Assembly: GCF_900104135.1 (NCBI RefSeq)
Contig: NZ_FNIV01000002.1
Coordinates: 434,001-498,000, forward strand
From: Halomonas shengliensis
Lineage (GTDB): Bacteria > Pseudomonadota > Gammaproteobacteria > Pseudomonadales > Halomonadaceae
Length of the DNA: 64,000 nt
Direction of reading: 5' to 3'
Positions 26,302 through 35,245 of this stretch are shown here, in pieces (positions within the stretch are counted from its first letter, which is position 1; every line of letters begins with the position of its first letter). Both the position numbers and the translations under genes were made by a program. Below the pieces are notes generated by a model. That model had not been told where the DNA came from, made no database searches, and worked only from the letters and a program-made list of their open reading frames with translations.

Positions 26302-26337
26302 CATCGCCCCGGGCCACTCACGTGACCCGGGGCGATG
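26302..26337. terminator. Bidirectional terminator-like hairpin between the radical SAM gene and nrdJb
   Basis: CATCGCCCCGGG (26302-26313) pairs perfectly with CCCGGGGCGATG (26326-26337), and the stem can extend inward through CAC/GTG. It lies in the 81-base gap between convergent stop codons. T-tracts are absent, so efficiency is uncertain. Confidence 0.6.
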
Positions 26338-26370
26338 CGTTGGCGGCCCTGGCGTGTCAGCGCCTGGTGC

Positions 26371-27123
26371 TTACCCGCACTTGGACCAGCCGCAGCCGGA
26401 GTAGCAGGTGGGGCAGCCATCCATCATGATCAGCTCGCCGTTGCACTCGGGGCAGTGGCCGACCACGGTGGGGCCGTCACCCTTGGCGTGGGCGGCTTCC
26501 TCGGCCTTGCGCTCGGCCTGCTCGATCTCCTCGGCGGTGGGCGGCACCCACAGGTGGCCGCTGGCCTGGCGCTGGGCGTAGCGCGCCACCAGCTCCTCCA
26601 CCGGCACCTGGTTGCCGTCCTGATCCAGGAAGCCGCGGCGGTAGAGGATCTGCTGGATCGACCAGGCGATGGCCGCCACCTCGGAGTCGTGGAACACCGG
26701 CTTGCCCCAGCGGTTCATGCCGCAGCGCACCAGGCCCTTGTCCCAGGCCACCTTGCGCAGGTCGGCCACCGCCTGGGTGACGTAGCCGCCGCGGGCGGCC
26801 AGCGACAGGCTGCGCATGGTGGCGGTGATCCACTGGTGCTCGCTGGAGAGCTGGCCGGAGGGGAAGAAGAACTCCACCGGGCGCTCGATCACCACCCGCT
26901 TGCCGTTGAGCACGCCCTCCACGGGCATGAAGGAGACCAGCAGGTAGACCTTCTTGCGCCCCTCGGCGCCGACGTAGGAGATCTTCTCCGACACGGCCTC
27001 CAGGGTGCCCTCGGGGCGCGACGGGATGCGCACCGTGAGCGGGTTCTCCTCGGGCAACGGCGGCTCTTCCACCGCCTTCTTGACGCTGTAGGAAACGATC
27101 TTGGAATTGATCTCGACGGCCAT
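26371..27123 (-). CDS. nrdJb: Class II ribonucleotide reductase small chain NrdJb
   Basis: In Pseudomonas the adenosylcobalamin-dependent reductase is split into NrdJa and NrdJb; NrdJb supplies the C-terminal part with the cysteines that re-reduce the active site. This 250-residue protein starts MAVEINSKIVSYSVKKAVEE as in that family and ends in a Cys-rich tail (GHCPECNGELIMMDGCPTCY, then SGCGWSKCG) resembling a zinc ribbon plus swinging-arm cysteines. GGAGGAG lies 6 bases before the ATG at 27123. It follows nrdJa by 54 bases on the same strand. Confidence 0.9.
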   Translation of the reverse strand: MAVEINSKIVSYSVKKAVEEPPLPEENPLTVRIPSRPEGTLEAVSEKISYVGAEGRKKVYLLVSFMPVEGVLNGKRVVIERPVEFFFPSGQLSSEHQWITATMRSLSLAARGGYVTQAVADLRKVAWDKGLVRCGMNRWGKPVFHDSEVAAIAWSIQQILYRRGFLDQDGNQVPVEELVARYAQRQASGHLWVPPTAEEIEQAERKAEEAAHAKGDGPTVVGHCPECNGELIMMDGCPTCYSGCGWSKCG

Positions 27124-27177
27124 CAGGGGCTCCTCCAATAAGTTGTCAGTTGGCGCTCGGCAGCAGACAGGTTCGGC

Positions 27178-29289
27178 TTACCACTTGCCATAGGTGCCTT
27201 CCTTCAGCGCGTCATAGAGGTTCGCCGCGTTGTGCTCTTCGCCGTCGTAGATGACCTTCTCGTCACCCTTGAGCTCCACGCTCTCGCCGTTCTCCAGTTC
27301 GAACACGTAGGTGGTGTTCTTGAGGTCGTCCTCGCGCACCAGCACGCCCTGGAAGGCCTCCGGGTTGAAGCGGAAGGTGGTGCAGCCCTTGAGCTTGCTG
27401 GCATAGGCGTCCAGGTAGAGGTCCTTGAACTCCTCGAAGGGGAACTCGGTGGGCACGTTCACCGTCTTGGAGATCGCCGAGTCGACCCAGGCCTGGGCGG
27501 CGGCCTGCACCGCCACGTGCTGCTTGGGGCTCACCGCATCGGCGGTGATGAAGTAGTCCGGCAGGTCGCTCTCCACGGCATCGGCGGCGATGAAGTGGCG
27601 ATAGGCCGCCAGCTCGAAGGAGACCACCTCGACCTGCTCCTTGGTCTTCTTGCCCGACTGGATCACGTTACGGAAGTAGCGGTGCGAGAACGACGGCTCG
27701 ATGCCGTTGGAGGCGTTGTTGCCCAGCGACAGCGAGATGGTGCCGGTGGGCGCGATGGAGCTGTGGTGGGTGAAGCGCGCACCATGCTCGGCGAGCTGTG
27801 CGACCAGCTCCGGCTCCACCTCGGCGACCTTCTGCATGTAGCGGCTGTAGCGCGCATGCAGGATGCGGCCCGGCACCTTGTCGCCGATCTCGTAGCCGTC
27901 CTTCTTGAGCTCCGGGCGCTCGCGCAGCATCTTCGGGGTGATCTCGTAGTCCTCGGCCAGCGCCGGGGCCATGCCCTTCTCGCGGGAGAGCTCGAGGGCC
28001 TGCTTCCAGCCCTCGATGGCCAGGTTGCGGCTCACCTCCTCGGTGAAGGCCAGCGACTCCGGCGAACCGTAGGGGATCTTGAGCATGGTCAGGGTGGAGC
28101 CCAGGCCCAGGAAACCCATGCCGTGGCGGCGCTTGGCCTCGATCTCGCGGCGCTGGCCCTCCAGCGGCAGGCCGCTGATCTCCACCACGTTGTCGAGCAT
28201 GCGGGTGAAGATCGCCACCACCTGGCGGTAGCGCTCCCAGTCGAAGCGCGGCTTCTTGCCGAAGGGGTCGATGACGAAGCGGGTCAGGTTCACCGAGCCC
28301 AGCAGGCAGGCGCCCTCGGGGGGCAGCGGCTGCTCGCCGCAGGGGTTGGTGGCGCGGATGTCCTCGCAGAACCAGTTGTTGTTCATCCGGTTGACCTGGT
28401 CGATCAGGATGAAGCCCGGCTCGGCGTAGTCGTAGGTGGAGCGCATGATGGTGTCCCACAGCTCGCGGGCCTTGATCACCTCGACGATGCGGCAGGCCAC
28501 GCGGCCCTCGGCGTCGACGGTGTAGCCCTCCTCCACCACCGGCCAGTCGCGGTAGATCAGCTCGCTCTGCTCGACGTCATCCTTCTCGCCCGGATGCAGC
28601 GGGAAGGCCAGCGGCCAGTCGGTGTCGTTCCTGACCGCCTCCATGAACTCGTCGGTGATCAGCAGGCTGAGGTTGAACTGGCGCAGGCGGCCCGCCTCGC
28701 GCTTGGCCTCGATGAACTGGCGCACATCGGGGTGGCCGACGTCGAAGGTGCCCATCTGGGCGCCGCGGCGGCCGCCCGCCGAGGCTACCGTGAAGCACAT
28801 CTTGTCGTAGATATCCATGAACGCCAGCGGGCCGTTGGTGCCGGCACCGGCGCCGAACACGAAGGCGCCCTTGTGGCGCAGGGTGGAGAAGTCGTAGCCG
28901 ATGCCGCAGCCCGCCTTGAGGGTCATGCCGGCGTCCACCACGGAATCGAGGATATCGTGCATGGAGTCACGGATGGTGCGCGACACCGTGCAGTTGATCA
29001 GGCTCACCGCCGGCTTGTAGGCCTCGGCGCCGGCGTTGGACATGATGCGCCCGGCGGGGATGGCACCGTTCTCCAGCGCCCAGCGGAACTTCGGCAGCCA
29101 TGCGTCGGCCTGCTTGCCTTCCACCGCGGCCAGCGCCCGGGCCACGCGGTCCCAGGTGGCGGCCACGTCCTGGTCCACGGGCTTGCCGTGACGGTCCTTG
29201 AGGCGGTACTTGGCGTCCCAGATGTCGCGGGACGGCCCCTGCAGGGGCACCTCGTTGGATGACTTCACTGCCTTGGTGGAAGTGCTCAT
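27178..29289 (-). CDS. nrdJa: Adenosylcobalamin-dependent class II ribonucleotide reductase NrdJa
   Basis: NrdJ reduces ribonucleotides with or without oxygen, using vitamin B12 to make a thiyl radical. The 703-residue protein carries SLINCTVSRTIRDSMHDILD, the glycine-rich FGAGAGTNGPLAFMDIYDKM, ASAGGRRGAQMGTFDVGHPD, the active-site loop ATNPCGEQPLPPEGACLLGS and SSIAPTGTISLSLGNNASNG, all hallmarks of the class. The catalytic core is complete, but the C-terminal redox tail is on the separate NrdJb. It lies 37 bases downstream of ubiT on the same strand and is probably cotranscribed from the ubiT promoter. Confidence 0.94.
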   Translation of the reverse strand: MSTSTKAVKSSNEVPLQGPSRDIWDAKYRLKDRHGKPVDQDVAATWDRVARALAAVEGKQADAWLPKFRWALENGAIPAGRIMSNAGAEAYKPAVSLINCTVSRTIRDSMHDILDSVVDAGMTLKAGCGIGYDFSTLRHKGAFVFGAGAGTNGPLAFMDIYDKMCFTVASAGGRRGAQMGTFDVGHPDVRQFIEAKREAGRLRQFNLSLLITDEFMEAVRNDTDWPLAFPLHPGEKDDVEQSELIYRDWPVVEEGYTVDAEGRVACRIVEVIKARELWDTIMRSTYDYAEPGFILIDQVNRMNNNWFCEDIRATNPCGEQPLPPEGACLLGSVNLTRFVIDPFGKKPRFDWERYRQVVAIFTRMLDNVVEISGLPLEGQRREIEAKRRHGMGFLGLGSTLTMLKIPYGSPESLAFTEEVSRNLAIEGWKQALELSREKGMAPALAEDYEITPKMLRERPELKKDGYEIGDKVPGRILHARYSRYMQKVAEVEPELVAQLAEHGARFTHHSSIAPTGTISLSLGNNASNGIEPSFSHRYFRNVIQSGKKTKEQVEVVSFELAAYRHFIAADAVESDLPDYFITADAVSPKQHVAVQAAAQAWVDSAISKTVNVPTEFPFEEFKDLYLDAYASKLKGCTTFRFNPEAFQGVLVREDDLKNTTYVFELENGESVELKGDEKVIYDGEEHNAANLYDALKEGTYGKW

Positions 29290-29326
29290 TCGGATGGCTC
29301 CGGAAGAAGTGCGTTAATCGAAAAAG

Positions 29327-29821
29327 TCAGCTCGTTCGGTTGGCCAGCCGTTCCAGGCGGACCAGCAGTTCGCCGAAGGGGCCCTGGGCCAGCCCCTCCT
29401 CGCGACCGTCGAGCAGGTTCTTTACCATCAGCCCCAGTTCGGTGTCGCCCTCGATCAGCAGCCGGCGCTGGAAGAACAGCGCGTCGGGATCCTCGCGGCG
29501 GGTGGCCAGGCAGAGGAACTCCCGCCAACCGCCGCGAATGGTGGCCTCGCCGGGCTCGGTGCACACCGCCAGGCGCTCCCCCTCCAGGGTGAGGGTCAGC
29601 GCCATGCCGATGTCCTCGATGGCCAGGGTGATGCGGCGCCCCTCCAGGGCGTCGAACTCCCCTTCGGCCAGGGGCTCGGCGAAGGTGCGGTTGAGCAGCG
29701 GTTCCACCAGGCGGCGCTTGAGGCCGACCGGCACGCGCGGATCGAGGGCGCGAATCAGGCGGACGGGCGCGGGAGGACGCGGCAGGGACGATAACGGGTC
29801 AGGCAACAACGGCAGGGACAT
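29327..29821 (-). CDS. ubiT: Ubiquinone anaerobic biosynthesis accessory factor UbiT (SCP2 domain)
   Basis: UbiT is the lipid-binding SCP2 protein that works with UbiU and UbiV in O2-independent ubiquinone synthesis. The 164-residue product has the N-terminal LIRALDPRVPVGLKRRLVEP LLNRTF region followed by the SCP2 fold (FDALEGRRITLAIEDIGMAL, TIRGGWREFLCLATRREDPD, FFQRRLLIEGDTELGLMVKN). The ATG at 29821 is chosen because CAGGAGAG lies 6 bases upstream; another in-frame start 24 bases upstream lacks this. It heads ubiT-nrdJa-nrdJb behind an Anr/Dnr-like promoter. Confidence 0.9.
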   Translation of the reverse strand: MSLPLLPDPLSSLPRPPAPVRLIRALDPRVPVGLKRRLVEPLLNRTFAEPLAEGEFDALEGRRITLAIEDIGMALTLTLEGERLAVCTEPGEATIRGGWREFLCLATRREDPDALFFQRRLLIEGDTELGLMVKNLLDGREEGLAQGPFGELLVRLERLANRTS

Positions 29822-29869
29822 GACAGCTCTCCTGAGGGTAACCATGCGGCCAGGGCCGCCGAACCGTTC

Positions 29870-29911
29870 ATCCTAGGGCGGTGCTCCCGGGGCTGCACTG
29901 ACATGCATCAT
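29870..29911 (-). promoter_or_regulatory. Anr/Dnr-like (FNR-family) class II promoter of ubiT-nrdJab
   Basis: CTGAC-ATGC-ATCAT (29898-29911) matches the TTGAC-N4-ATCAA form at 8 of 10 positions. Its centre (29904.5) is 32 bp from TAGGAT (29870-29875 on the minus strand, 4/6 to TATAAT), predicting a start near 29863. The match is weaker than at ubiU, but the spacing is exactly the same. Confidence 0.5.
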
Positions 29912-30056
29912 GCCGGTGCCAGGCCCTGTGTTCACCCGCGGCTCGCCTACCATATATAGTCCATTTCCCGCCGGCAAGCCCCATATCTGGTGCAAGCCGG
30001 CGGCGAACATGACCCTTTTTCATTTGACAGCGGAGAGGCCGTGAAGCGGTCGCGAT

Positions 30057-30797
30057 CTAGCCGAGGCGACGGTAGATCAGGTCCCAGACGCCATGGCCGA
30101 GCTTCTCGCCGCGGGCCTCGAACTTGGTCAGCGGACGGAACGCCGGGCGCGGCACATAGGGGGTGGTCTCGGGCCCGGCGGTGTTGGCGTAACCGGGGGC
30201 GGCATCCATCACCTCGGCCATCCACTCGGCGTAGGCCTCCCAGTCGGTGGCCAGGTGGAAGGTGCCGCCGACCTTGAGCCGCGTGCGCACCAGCTCGACG
30301 AAGGCGGGCTGCACGATGCGCCGCTTGTGGTGCTTCTTCTTGGGCCAGGGGTCGGGGAAGAAGAGCTGCACGGTGTCGAGGCTCGCCTCGGGCAGGCACT
30401 CCTCGAGCACCCGCAGGGCGTCCTCGCGGTAGACGCGCAGGTTGGTGAGGCCGCGCTTGTCGGCCTCGTCGAGCAGCTTGCCCACGCCGGGGGCATGCAC
30501 CTCGATGCCGATGAAGTCGGTGTCGGGGTGGGTCTCGGCCTGCTCCACCAGCGAGGCGCCCATGCCGAAGCCGATCTCCACCACCCGCGGGGCCTCGCGG
30601 CCGAACAGGGCGGCGAGATCCTGGCGACCGTCGGCCAGGCTCAGCCCCAGGCGCGGCCACACCTCCTCGAGCCCACGGGTCTGGGCCTGGGTCATGCGCC
30701 CGGCGCGCAGCACATAGCTCTTGATGCCGCGGCGGTGGAGCGGGGCGTCCGGGCCCTCGGGGCCGGTGGTCTTGTCGTCGTGTCGCGGGTCGGTCAT
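30057..30797 (-). CDS. trmB: tRNA (guanine-N7)-methyltransferase TrmB
   Basis: TrmB makes m7G46 in tRNA. The 246-residue protein has [19 protein letters not shown] near the start, the SAM-binding motif [16 protein letters not shown], and the catalytic region [20 protein letters not shown], all diagnostic. It ends [20 protein letters not shown], also typical. The ATG at 30797 is adopted; an in-frame TTG four codons upstream (30809) has AAGAAGAG directly before it but no spacing. A small 8-bp hairpin lies beyond its stop at 29968-30003. Confidence 0.94.
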   Translation of the reverse strand: MTDPRHDDKTTGPEGPDAPLHRRGIKSYVLRAGRMTQAQTRGLEEVWPRLGLSLADGRQDLAALFGREAPRVVEIGFGMGASLVEQAETHPDTDFIGIEVHAPGVGKLLDEADKRGLTNLRVYREDALRVLEECLPEASLDTVQLFFPDPWPKKKHHKRRIVQPAFVELVRTRLKVGGTFHLATDWEAYAEWMAEVMDAAPGYANTAGPETTPYVPRPAFRPLTKFEARGEKLGHGVWDLIYRRLG

Positions 30798-30908
30798 GGC
30801 GCGGGGCAACTCTTCTTGGCGTGGATCAACCGGGGGCGCGTATTGTAGCCGCTAAGGCCGGCCCGGGGTACGGTAGCGACCGATTCCCGCCGACATGAGG
30901 AGATCGAG

Positions 30909-31283
30909 ATGCAGGACAGGGGATGGTGGCTGGGGGCGGCGCTCTCCGGCGCCGTGGTGGTGATCGCCGGCGCCTTCGGCGCCCACGCCCTGGAGGGGCA
31001 ACTGGCCCCGAGGCTCGCGGCGGCCTTCGAGACCGGGGTGCGTTACCAGGCGTGGCACACCCTGGCGCTGCTGGCGGTGCTGGCCTGGCGGGCATCGCAC
31101 CCGCTGGCCGGCCAGCGGCTGGCCATGGCGCTGTGGGCGGCCGGCATGGCGCTCTTCGCAGGCTCGCTCTACGCCATGGCGCTCAGCGGCGCCACGGGGC
31201 TGGGGATGGTCACCCCCGTGGGCGGGGTGCTGATGATCGGCGGCTGGCTGGCCCTGGCGGGAGCCATCCTGCGCGCCCGCTGA
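30909..31283 (+). CDS. DUF423 family small membrane protein
   Basis: A 124-residue protein with four hydrophobic spans (WWLGAALSGAVVVIAGAFGA, WHTLALLAVLAWRA, LAMALWAAGMALFAGSLYAM, TPVGGVLMIGGWLALAGAIL). The motif FGAHALEGQLAPRLAAAFET and the GVRYQAWHTLALL His motif define the DUF423/YgdD-like family of unknown function. GAGGAGATCGAG precedes the ATG. It is divergent from trmB and convergent with the thioesterase gene. Confidence 0.82.
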   Translation: MQDRGWWLGAALSGAVVVIAGAFGAHALEGQLAPRLAAAFETGVRYQAWHTLALLAVLAWRASHPLAGQRLAMALWAAGMALFAGSLYAMALSGATGLGMVTPVGGVLMIGGWLALAGAILRAR

Positions 31284-31289
31284 GACACC

Positions 31290-31706
31290 TCAGTCGTCGC
31301 GGTCGGGCAGGGCGTAGGTGGCGGTGACCAGGGCCACCGGCTCCTCCTGCCCGGCGGAGAACAGCTGCACCTCGCCCACCGCCAGGCGGCGGCCCAGCTT
31401 GAGGATGCGGGCGGTGGCGATGATGTCGCGGTCGCCGCGAGGGCGGCGCAGGAAGCGGCAGTGCAGGTCACTGGTGACCGCCATGGGCTCGGGACCGATC
31501 TCGCCGAGGATCGCCACGTAGAGGCAGACGTCGGCCAGTCCCATCAGGGTGGGGCCCGAGACGCTGGCGCCGGGGCGCAGGTGCTCGTCGTCGATGGCCA
31601 GGCTCATGGTGGCCTTCATATGATCGACGGCCTCGATGGTGCCGAAGCGCTGGGGAAACACCTCGTCGAGGAAGTCCTCGATGGCGGCGGCGGTCATCAC
31701 GGGCAT
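31290..31706 (-). CDS. PaaI-like hot-dog fold thioesterase
   Basis: The 138-residue protein has the 4HBT hot-dog signature: LRPGASVSGPTLMGLADVCL YVAIL with the active-site Asp-bearing helix, then TSDLHCRFLRRPRGDRDIIA and ARILKLGRRLAVGEVQLFSA. Members hydrolyse acyl-CoA thioesters; the acyl group cannot be predicted. AGGGAGG lies 7 bases before the ATG at 31706. It ends 6 bases from the DUF423 stop on the opposite strand. Confidence 0.8.
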   Translation of the reverse strand: MPVMTAAAIEDFLDEVFPQRFGTIEAVDHMKATMSLAIDDEHLRPGASVSGPTLMGLADVCLYVAILGEIGPEPMAVTSDLHCRFLRRPRGDRDIIATARILKLGRRLAVGEVQLFSAGQEEPVALVTATYALPDRDD

Positions 31707-31798
31707 GGCGGGCCTCCCTGCTGTGGCGTAGGAAAGCCCCACCTTAGCCGACCGGCCCCGACGCCGACAGTGCCCGAAGGTCGAGCCCGCCAACGAAG

Positions 31799-31827
31799 GC
31801 GCCCCCGCGGTATAACCGCGGGGGCGC
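31799..31827 (-). terminator. Terminator-like hairpin after malate synthase
   Basis: GCGCCCCCGCGG (31799-31810), loop TATAA, CCGCGGGGGCGC (31816-31827): a perfect 12-bp stem starting 25 bases beyond the glcB stop. It is followed in the minus direction only by a short T-containing stretch. Confidence 0.65.
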
Positions 31828-31852
31828 TCTGCGACGACTTTCGTTGTTTTCC

Positions 31853-34027
31853 TTACTTCGCCTTGTGCACGGCGCGCCAGTGGTGCAGCAGCGGCTCGGT
31901 GTAGCCGGCGGGCTGCACGCGGCCCTTGAAGATCAGGTCGCTGGCGGCCTGGAAGGCGCTGGAGCCCTCGAAGTTCGCACTCATCGGCGTATAAGCGGGG
32001 TCATCGGCGTTCTGCTGGTCGACCACCTTGGCCATGCGCTGCAGGGTCTCCTGGACGCGGGCGGCGTCGACCACGCCGTGGTGCAGCCAGTTGGCGATGT
32101 GCTGGCTGGAGATCCGCAGTGTGGCACGGTCCTCCATCAGGCCCACGTCATGGATGTCCGGCACCTTGGAGCAGCCCACGCCGTGCTCGACCCAGCGCAC
32201 CACGTAGCCGAGGATGCCCTGGCAGTTGTTGTCGAGCTCCTGCTGGATCTCTTCATCACTCCAGTCGGCGCTCTCGGCCACCGGCACGGTGAGCAGGTCA
32301 TCCAGGAGATCCGGCTCGCCCTGCCCTTCCAGCTCGCGCTGGATGGCGGCGACGTCCACCTGGTGGTAGTGCAGGGCGTGCAGGGTGGCGGCGGTGGGCG
32401 AGGGCACCCAGGCGGTGTTGGCGCCCGCCTTGGGGTGGCCGATCTTCTGCTCGAGCATGCCGGCCATCAGGTCCGGCATGGCCCACATGCCCTTGCCGAT
32501 CTGGGCGCGGCCGCGCAGGCCACAGGCCAGGCCGACCTGGACGTTGTTCTTCTCGTAGGCCTGGATCCAGGCGGCGCCCTTCATGTCGCCCTTGCGGATC
32601 ATCGGGCCCGCCTCCATGGCGGTGTGCATCTCGTCGCCGGTGCGGTCGAGGAAGCCGGTGTTGATGAACACCACCCGCGAGCTCGCCTGGCCGATGCACG
32701 CCTTGAGGTTGACCGTGGTGCGCCGCTCCTCGTCCATGATGCCCATCTTGAGGGTATCGCGGTCCATGCCCAGCAGGTCCTCGATGCGGCCGAACAGCTC
32801 GTTGGAGAAGGCGACCTCCTTCGGCCCGTGCATCTTGGGCTTGACGATGTAGACCGAGCCCTCGCGGGAGTTGCGCGCCTCGCCCTCGCCCTTCTTCAGG
32901 TCATGCAGGGCGATCAGGCTGGTGACGATGCCGTCGAGGATGCCCTCGGGCAGCTCGTTGCCCTCGGCGTCGAGCACCGCCGGGGTGGTCATCAGGTGGC
33001 CGACGTTGCGCACGAACATCAGCGAGCGGCCCGGCAGGGTGACGCTGCCGCCGTCGCTGTTCTGCCAGGTGCGGTCGGCGTTGAGGCGACGGGTGAAGGT
33101 CTTGCCGCCCTTCTCCACCTCTTCGGTCAGGTCGCCCTTCATCAGGCCCAGCCAGCTGGCGTAGACGCCCACCTTGTCCTCGGCGTCCACCGCGGCCACG
33201 GAGTCCTCGCAGTCCATGATGGTGGTCACCGCCGCCTCGACCACCACGTCCTTGACGCCGGCCGGGTCGGTCTTGCCGATCGGGTGGCTCGGGTCGATCT
33301 GGATCTCCAGGTGCAGGCCGTGGTTGGCGAGCAGGATCGCCTCGGGGCTCTCGGCGGGGCCGTTGAAGCCCACCAGCTTGCCGGCGTCCTTGAGGCCGGT
33401 CTCGCGGCCGCCCTCCAGGGTGACCACCAGGTGGCCGTCACGCAGCGCGTACTTGACGGCGTCGCGGTGGGAGCCGGTGGCCAGCGGCGCGGCGCGGTCC
33501 AGCACGCCGCGGGCATAGGCGATGACCTTCTCGCCGCGCTTGGGGTTGAAGCTCTCGCCCTTCTCGGCGCCGTCCTCCTCGGAGATGGCGTCGGTGCCGT
33601 AGAGGGCATCGTAGAGGCTGCCCCAACGGGCGTTGGCGGCGTTCAGCGCGTAGCGGGCGTTGTTGACCGGCACCACCAGCTGGGGGCCGGCCTGGACGGC
33701 GATCTCGCGATCCACGTTGGCGGTGGTGACCTTCACCGTCTCCGGCGCCTCGGCCAGGTAGCCGATCTCCTCGAGGAAGGCGCGGTAGGCGGGCATGTCG
33801 CGCACCGGGCCCGGGTTCTCGCGGTGCCAGGTGTCGAGCTTCTCCTGCAGGCGGTCGCGCTCGGCGAGCAGTTCGCGGTTCCTGGGAGTCAGATCATGGA
33901 AGAGGGCATCGACACCGGCCCAGAAGGCCTCGGCCTCGATGCCGGTGCCCGGCAGCGCCTGTTCGGTGATGAAACGGTCCAGCTCGGCGGCCACCTGCAG
34001 GCGGTGACGCGTGACACGTTGGGTCAT
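31853..34027 (-). CDS. glcB: Malate synthase G
   Basis: GlcB condenses glyoxylate with acetyl-CoA to malate, feeding C2 carbon into the TCA cycle. The 724-residue length is that of monomeric isoform G. Hallmarks are [40 protein letters not shown] with the catalytic Asp/Glu, [60 protein letters not shown] and the C-terminal [26 protein letters not shown] lies 8 bases before the ATG. An IclR-like palindrome lies 85 bases upstream. Confidence 0.97.
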   Translation of the reverse strand: MTQRVTRHRLQVAAELDRFITEQALPGTGIEAEAFWAGVDALFHDLTPRNRELLAERDRLQEKLDTWHRENPGPVRDMPAYRAFLEEIGYLAEAPETVKVTTANVDREIAVQAGPQLVVPVNNARYALNAANARWGSLYDALYGTDAISEEDGAEKGESFNPKRGEKVIAYARGVLDRAAPLATGSHRDAVKYALRDGHLVVTLEGGRETGLKDAGKLVGFNGPAESPEAILLANHGLHLEIQIDPSHPIGKTDPAGVKDVVVEAAVTTIMDCEDSVAAVDAEDKVGVYASWLGLMKGDLTEEVEKGGKTFTRRLNADRTWQNSDGGSVTLPGRSLMFVRNVGHLMTTPAVLDAEGNELPEGILDGIVTSLIALHDLKKGEGEARNSREGSVYIVKPKMHGPKEVAFSNELFGRIEDLLGMDRDTLKMGIMDEERRTTVNLKACIGQASSRVVFINTGFLDRTGDEMHTAMEAGPMIRKGDMKGAAWIQAYEKNNVQVGLACGLRGRAQIGKGMWAMPDLMAGMLEQKIGHPKAGANTAWVPSPTAATLHALHYHQVDVAAIQRELEGQGEPDLLDDLLTVPVAESADWSDEEIQQELDNNCQGILGYVVRWVEHGVGCSKVPDIHDVGLMEDRATLRISSQHIANWLHHGVVDAARVQETLQRMAKVVDQQNADDPAYTPMSANFEGSSAFQAASDLIFKGRVQPAGYTEPLLHHWRAVHKAK

Positions 34028-34111
34028 GGTGGATCTCCTCGAACGGGGCAGGCGGCGGGTGCACACCGGACTGCCGACAACAGGGGTTGGGTGACTGCGT
34101 GGGGTCAAGTT

Positions 34112-34130
34112 TGTGGAAAATTGTTCCACA
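34112..34130 (-). promoter_or_regulatory. IclR-like operator upstream of glcB
   Basis: TGTGGAA and TTCCACA are exact complements separated by 5 bases. The inner 15 bases TGGAAAATTGTTCCA match the IclR consensus TGGAAATNATTTCCA at 11 of 14 defined positions. The palindrome abuts a TTTACA (-35-like, 34131-34136 on the minus strand), so binding would block the promoter. IclR-type repressors of the glyoxylate shunt are the obvious candidates. Confidence 0.6.
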
Positions 34131-34261
34131 TGTAAAGCCGGAACGGACCTGGCGGCACCGGGACTCGACCAAAAGATAAGACGTCCGCCGGGATCCCGCA
34201 CGCCGAGCATGGTGCCGGGTCGCGCTTGGGGCTAGCATGAGGCAGCAGCACGGAGGATGCG

Positions 34262-35245
34262 ATGAGCGACTTCACCCCCCTACAGGCCCTGGGCCCCTTC
34301 AGGCGGATCGACCGCGCCGAGGAGCTGCCCGCCGGCGACCACCTGGAACGCTACCTGGGACACTATGGCCTGGCCCCCCTGCTCGCCGAGCACGTGGGGC
34401 TGCACCTGGGCTTCCTGGAGGCCGGTGCCTTCCGCCTGTGGGCCTCGGTGTGGAGCCCCGCCGCGCCCATCGGCACCGCCTTCGTGGTGCATGGCTACTT
34501 CGACCACCTGGGCCTCTACCGCCACCTGCTCGAGCACCTGCTGGAGAGAGGCTGGCGGGTGGTGCTCTGGGACCTGCCCGGCCACGGCCTCTCCAGCGGG
34601 CCGCGAGCCTCCATCGACGACTTCGACGACTACGCCGGCTGTCTCCACGCCCTGCAGCGCCACCTCGAGGAGGAGGAGCTGGCCCCGCACCCCTGGCTGG
34701 GCATCGGCCAGAGCACCGGCGCGGCGATACTCGCCACCGACGCCCTGACCCGCGGCGCGGAGGGCCACTGGGCCGGGCTGGCGCTGCTGGCACCGCTGGT
34801 GCGACCCTGGGGCTGGCGCCAGTCGAGCTGGCTGCACCTGCTGGCGGGTCCCTTCCTGCGCTCCATCCCGCGCAAGTTCCGCGACAACTCCACGGATGCC
34901 GAATTCGCCGCCTTCCTGCGCGAGCGCGACCCGCTTCAGGCCGACCGCGTGGCGGTGGACTGGGTCAGCGCCATGCGCCGCTGGATGCCCCGGCTGCTGG
35001 CGCTGCCCCCCAACCCCGTGCCGACCCTGATCCTGCAGGGCGAACAGGACCTGACCGTGGACTGGGAGTGGAACCTGGAGGTGCTGCGCGAGAAATTCCC
35101 TCATGCCGAGGTGCACCTCCACCCCGAGGCGCGCCACCACCTGGTCAACGAGGCGGAGCCCATCCGCCAGGCGCTGTTCGACAGCCTGGACCGCTTCATC
35201 GATGCCCTGGCGCCCCGCGCCGCCGTGGAGAAGACCTCACCATGA
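34262..35245 (+). CDS. Alpha/beta hydrolase (serine hydrolase, lysophospholipase-like)
   Basis: The 327-residue protein shows the oxyanion HGYFDHLGLYRHLLEHLLER, the nucleophile elbow GIGQSTGAAI (GxSxG), an Asp on LILQGEQDLTVDW and a His near HLHPEARHHLVNEA, completing a Ser-Asp-His triad. The WRVVLWDLPGHGLSSGPRAS segment is like monoacylglycerol lipase and lysophospholipase families. The substrate is not known. GGAGG precedes the ATG. Its stop overlaps the next gene's start (ATGA), coupling it to a lipoprotein gene. Confidence 0.83.
   Translation: MSDFTPLQALGPFRRIDRAEELPAGDHLERYLGHYGLAPLLAEHVGLHLGFLEAGAFRLWASVWSPAAPIGTAFVVHGYFDHLGLYRHLLEHLLERGWRVVLWDLPGHGLSSGPRASIDDFDDYAGCLHALQRHLEEEELAPHPWLGIGQSTGAAILATDALTRGAEGHWAGLALLAPLVRPWGWRQSSWLHLLAGPFLRSIPRKFRDNSTDAEFAAFLRERDPLQADRVAVDWVSAMRRWMPRLLALPPNPVPTLILQGEQDLTVDWEWNLEVLREKFPHAEVHLHPEARHHLVNEAEPIRQALFDSLDRFIDALAPRAAVEKTSP

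Noticed and set aside
29968..30003. Hairpin CCGCCGGC/GCCGGCGG downstream of trmB as a terminator
   Set aside because: The stem is short for its 20-base loop and has no T-tract; such GC repeats are common in this DNA, so it is mentioned under trmB only.
31844..34135. Long open frame on the plus strand opposite malate synthase
   Set aside because: It mirrors the codon structure of glcB, has a biased His/Val/Gly composition and no family features; the same holds for the antisense frames over nirJ (5408-7315), nirS (9476-10939), nrdJa (27232-29262) and dxs (46454-48778).
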